A DNA stretch of 5,065 nucleotides from Candidatus Omnitrophota bacterium (GTDB taxonomy: Bacteria; Omnitrophota; Omnitrophia; Omnitrophales; Aquincolibacteriaceae): NCBI GenBank assembly GCA_023246995.1, contig JAHFHI010000128.1, positions 1-5,065 of the forward strand. The letters run 5' to 3'. The stretch's first letter is position 1. Every line of letters starts with the position of its first letter. The notes under the pieces are model-generated. The model searched no databases. It saw only the letters and a list, made by a program, of their open reading frames with translations, and was not told where the DNA came from. The translations under genes and the position numbers were made by a program. Of this stretch, positions 4,403 through 5,065 are shown piece after piece.

Positions 4403-5065
4403 CTAGCGGCGCGTGGACTGCATCAGGCCGTCGGCCTGCGGAGGGAGGAAGCCGGCATAACCCCGGTGACGTTCGGCCATCTCAAGAACGCTGAAAGGCT
4501 TGCCTTCGCGCGTCTCGGGCTTGGTAAAGATCTGGCGAAGATCGGTGTATTTCTCGCCCACGATAGATCCGGCAAAAGCAATTCCCTGTTTTTCCAGATA
4601 ATAGACCGAACTTTCGATGTCATCGACGAGCACCGCCACGTGATGGAGGACTTTGTCGCCAAACGCATTCACCCAGCCCGGAATGAGGCTTTCTCGGCCG
4701 CGCGGGCCGTCATAGGCTTGGTCAATAAAAATCGTCGGATACCCGGGTTTGCGGTAAACTTTCGCCCACCAGTTTTCATACTCGATCACGCCCAGGCTCT
4801 TGTCATAGCGGTAACCGTGGGCCAGAAATTCCTTGGCTCTCTGGTCAACCTTCAGGGTTCTGAAGGTGATGTGATCAATCACCGGACGCAGGCCGACCCC
4901 AAGCACCCGCAGGCCCGTACTCAAAATTTTGGCGGCGTGATTGTTTACGACAAAGTCTTCGATATAACTACGCAAAAGAATTTCAAGCGGATCATTGGCC
5001 CCGCTCGGCCCGGAAAGGGCCGATTTGCTCGGCGACTTCGTTTTGGCTTTCAAAGCTTTGCGGGA
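4403..5065 (-). CDS. VOC-fold metalloprotein resembling DUF1338 (HglS-like), probably 5' partial
   Basis: At least 216 residues of a vicinal-oxygen-chelate fold protein. Residues are counted from a possible TTG at 5051-5053. A basic, Ser/Lys-rich leader (1-20) precedes the domain, which begins near DPLEILLRSYIEDFVVNNHA. Likely metal ligands are His61 in IDHITFRT, His137 or His138 in VLHHVAVLVDDIES, and Glu191 in FSVLEMAER, the standard His-His-Glu triad of this superfamily. The FLAHGYRYDKSLGVIEYE and PTIFIDQAY segments recall DUF1338 proteins, whose characterised member HglS/YdcJ is an Fe(II) 2-oxoadipate dioxygenase/decarboxylase of lysine breakdown. This protein is less than half that length, so its substrate may differ. 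The frame stays open from the TTG to the window edge and the TTG has no ribosome site, so the true start is probably outside. Its TAG lies about 95 bases before the deaminase, on the same strand. Confidence 0.8.
   Translation of the reverse strand, partial: SRKALKAKTKSPSKSALSGPSGANDPLEILLRSYIEDFVVNNHAAKILSTGLRVLGVGLRPVIDHITFRTLKVDQRAKEFLAHGYRYDKSLGVIEYENWWAKVYRKPGYPTIFIDQAYDGPRGRESLIPGWVNAFGDKVLHHVAVLVDDIESSVYYLEKQGIAFAGSIVGEKYTDLRQIFTKPETREGKPFSVLEMAERHRGYAGFLPPQADGLMQSTRR

Overview
The window is a compact piece of bacterial chromosome, moderately GC-rich, with almost no non-coding DNA. It looks like housekeeping sequence. A complete ispH gene shows that isoprenoids are made by the methylerythritol phosphate pathway, so the host is bacterial. 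IspH is of the long (about 390 residue) type known from cyanobacteria, plants and several other bacterial lineages. Non-ATG starts and start/stop overlaps are frequent. I cannot name the phylum from sequence alone; an uncultivated lineage (for example Omnitrophota or a PVC-like group) is only a guess. I see no insertion sequence, CRISPR array, tRNA, rRNA or phage gene.

Plus strand (1-1384): a reading frame open from the left edge ends at 158 in a TGA that overlaps the GTG start of a 409-residue UMF1-type major facilitator transporter. This GTGA overlap suggests the transporter is the second or later gene of an operon that begins outside the window.

Minus strand (read right to left, 5065 to 1395): first comes a VOC-fold protein resembling DUF1338 enzymes, which runs into the right edge. 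After about 95 non-coding bases with two inverted repeats there is a tightly packed five-gene cluster. It contains (i) a P-loop kinase-like/dCMP deaminase fusion, (ii) ispH, (iii) a 47-residue cysteine-rich zinc-ribbon protein, (iv) a dithiol glutaredoxin (grxC type) and (v) an 84-residue protein with two membrane segments. Three of the four junctions are 4-base ATGA or GTGA overlaps; the fourth is a 24-base gap holding a good Shine-Dalgarno sequence. The cluster and the transporter converge with only 10 bases between their stop codons.

Functionally the cluster joins pyrimidine deoxynucleotide supply (dCMP to dUMP), the last step of isoprenoid precursor synthesis (an iron-sulfur reductase) and thiol redox chemistry. 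The most notable items are the kinase-deaminase fusion, whose architecture resembles the antiphage deaminase AvcD/DcdV but sits in a housekeeping operon, and the small zinc-ribbon gene wedged between ispH and grxC.
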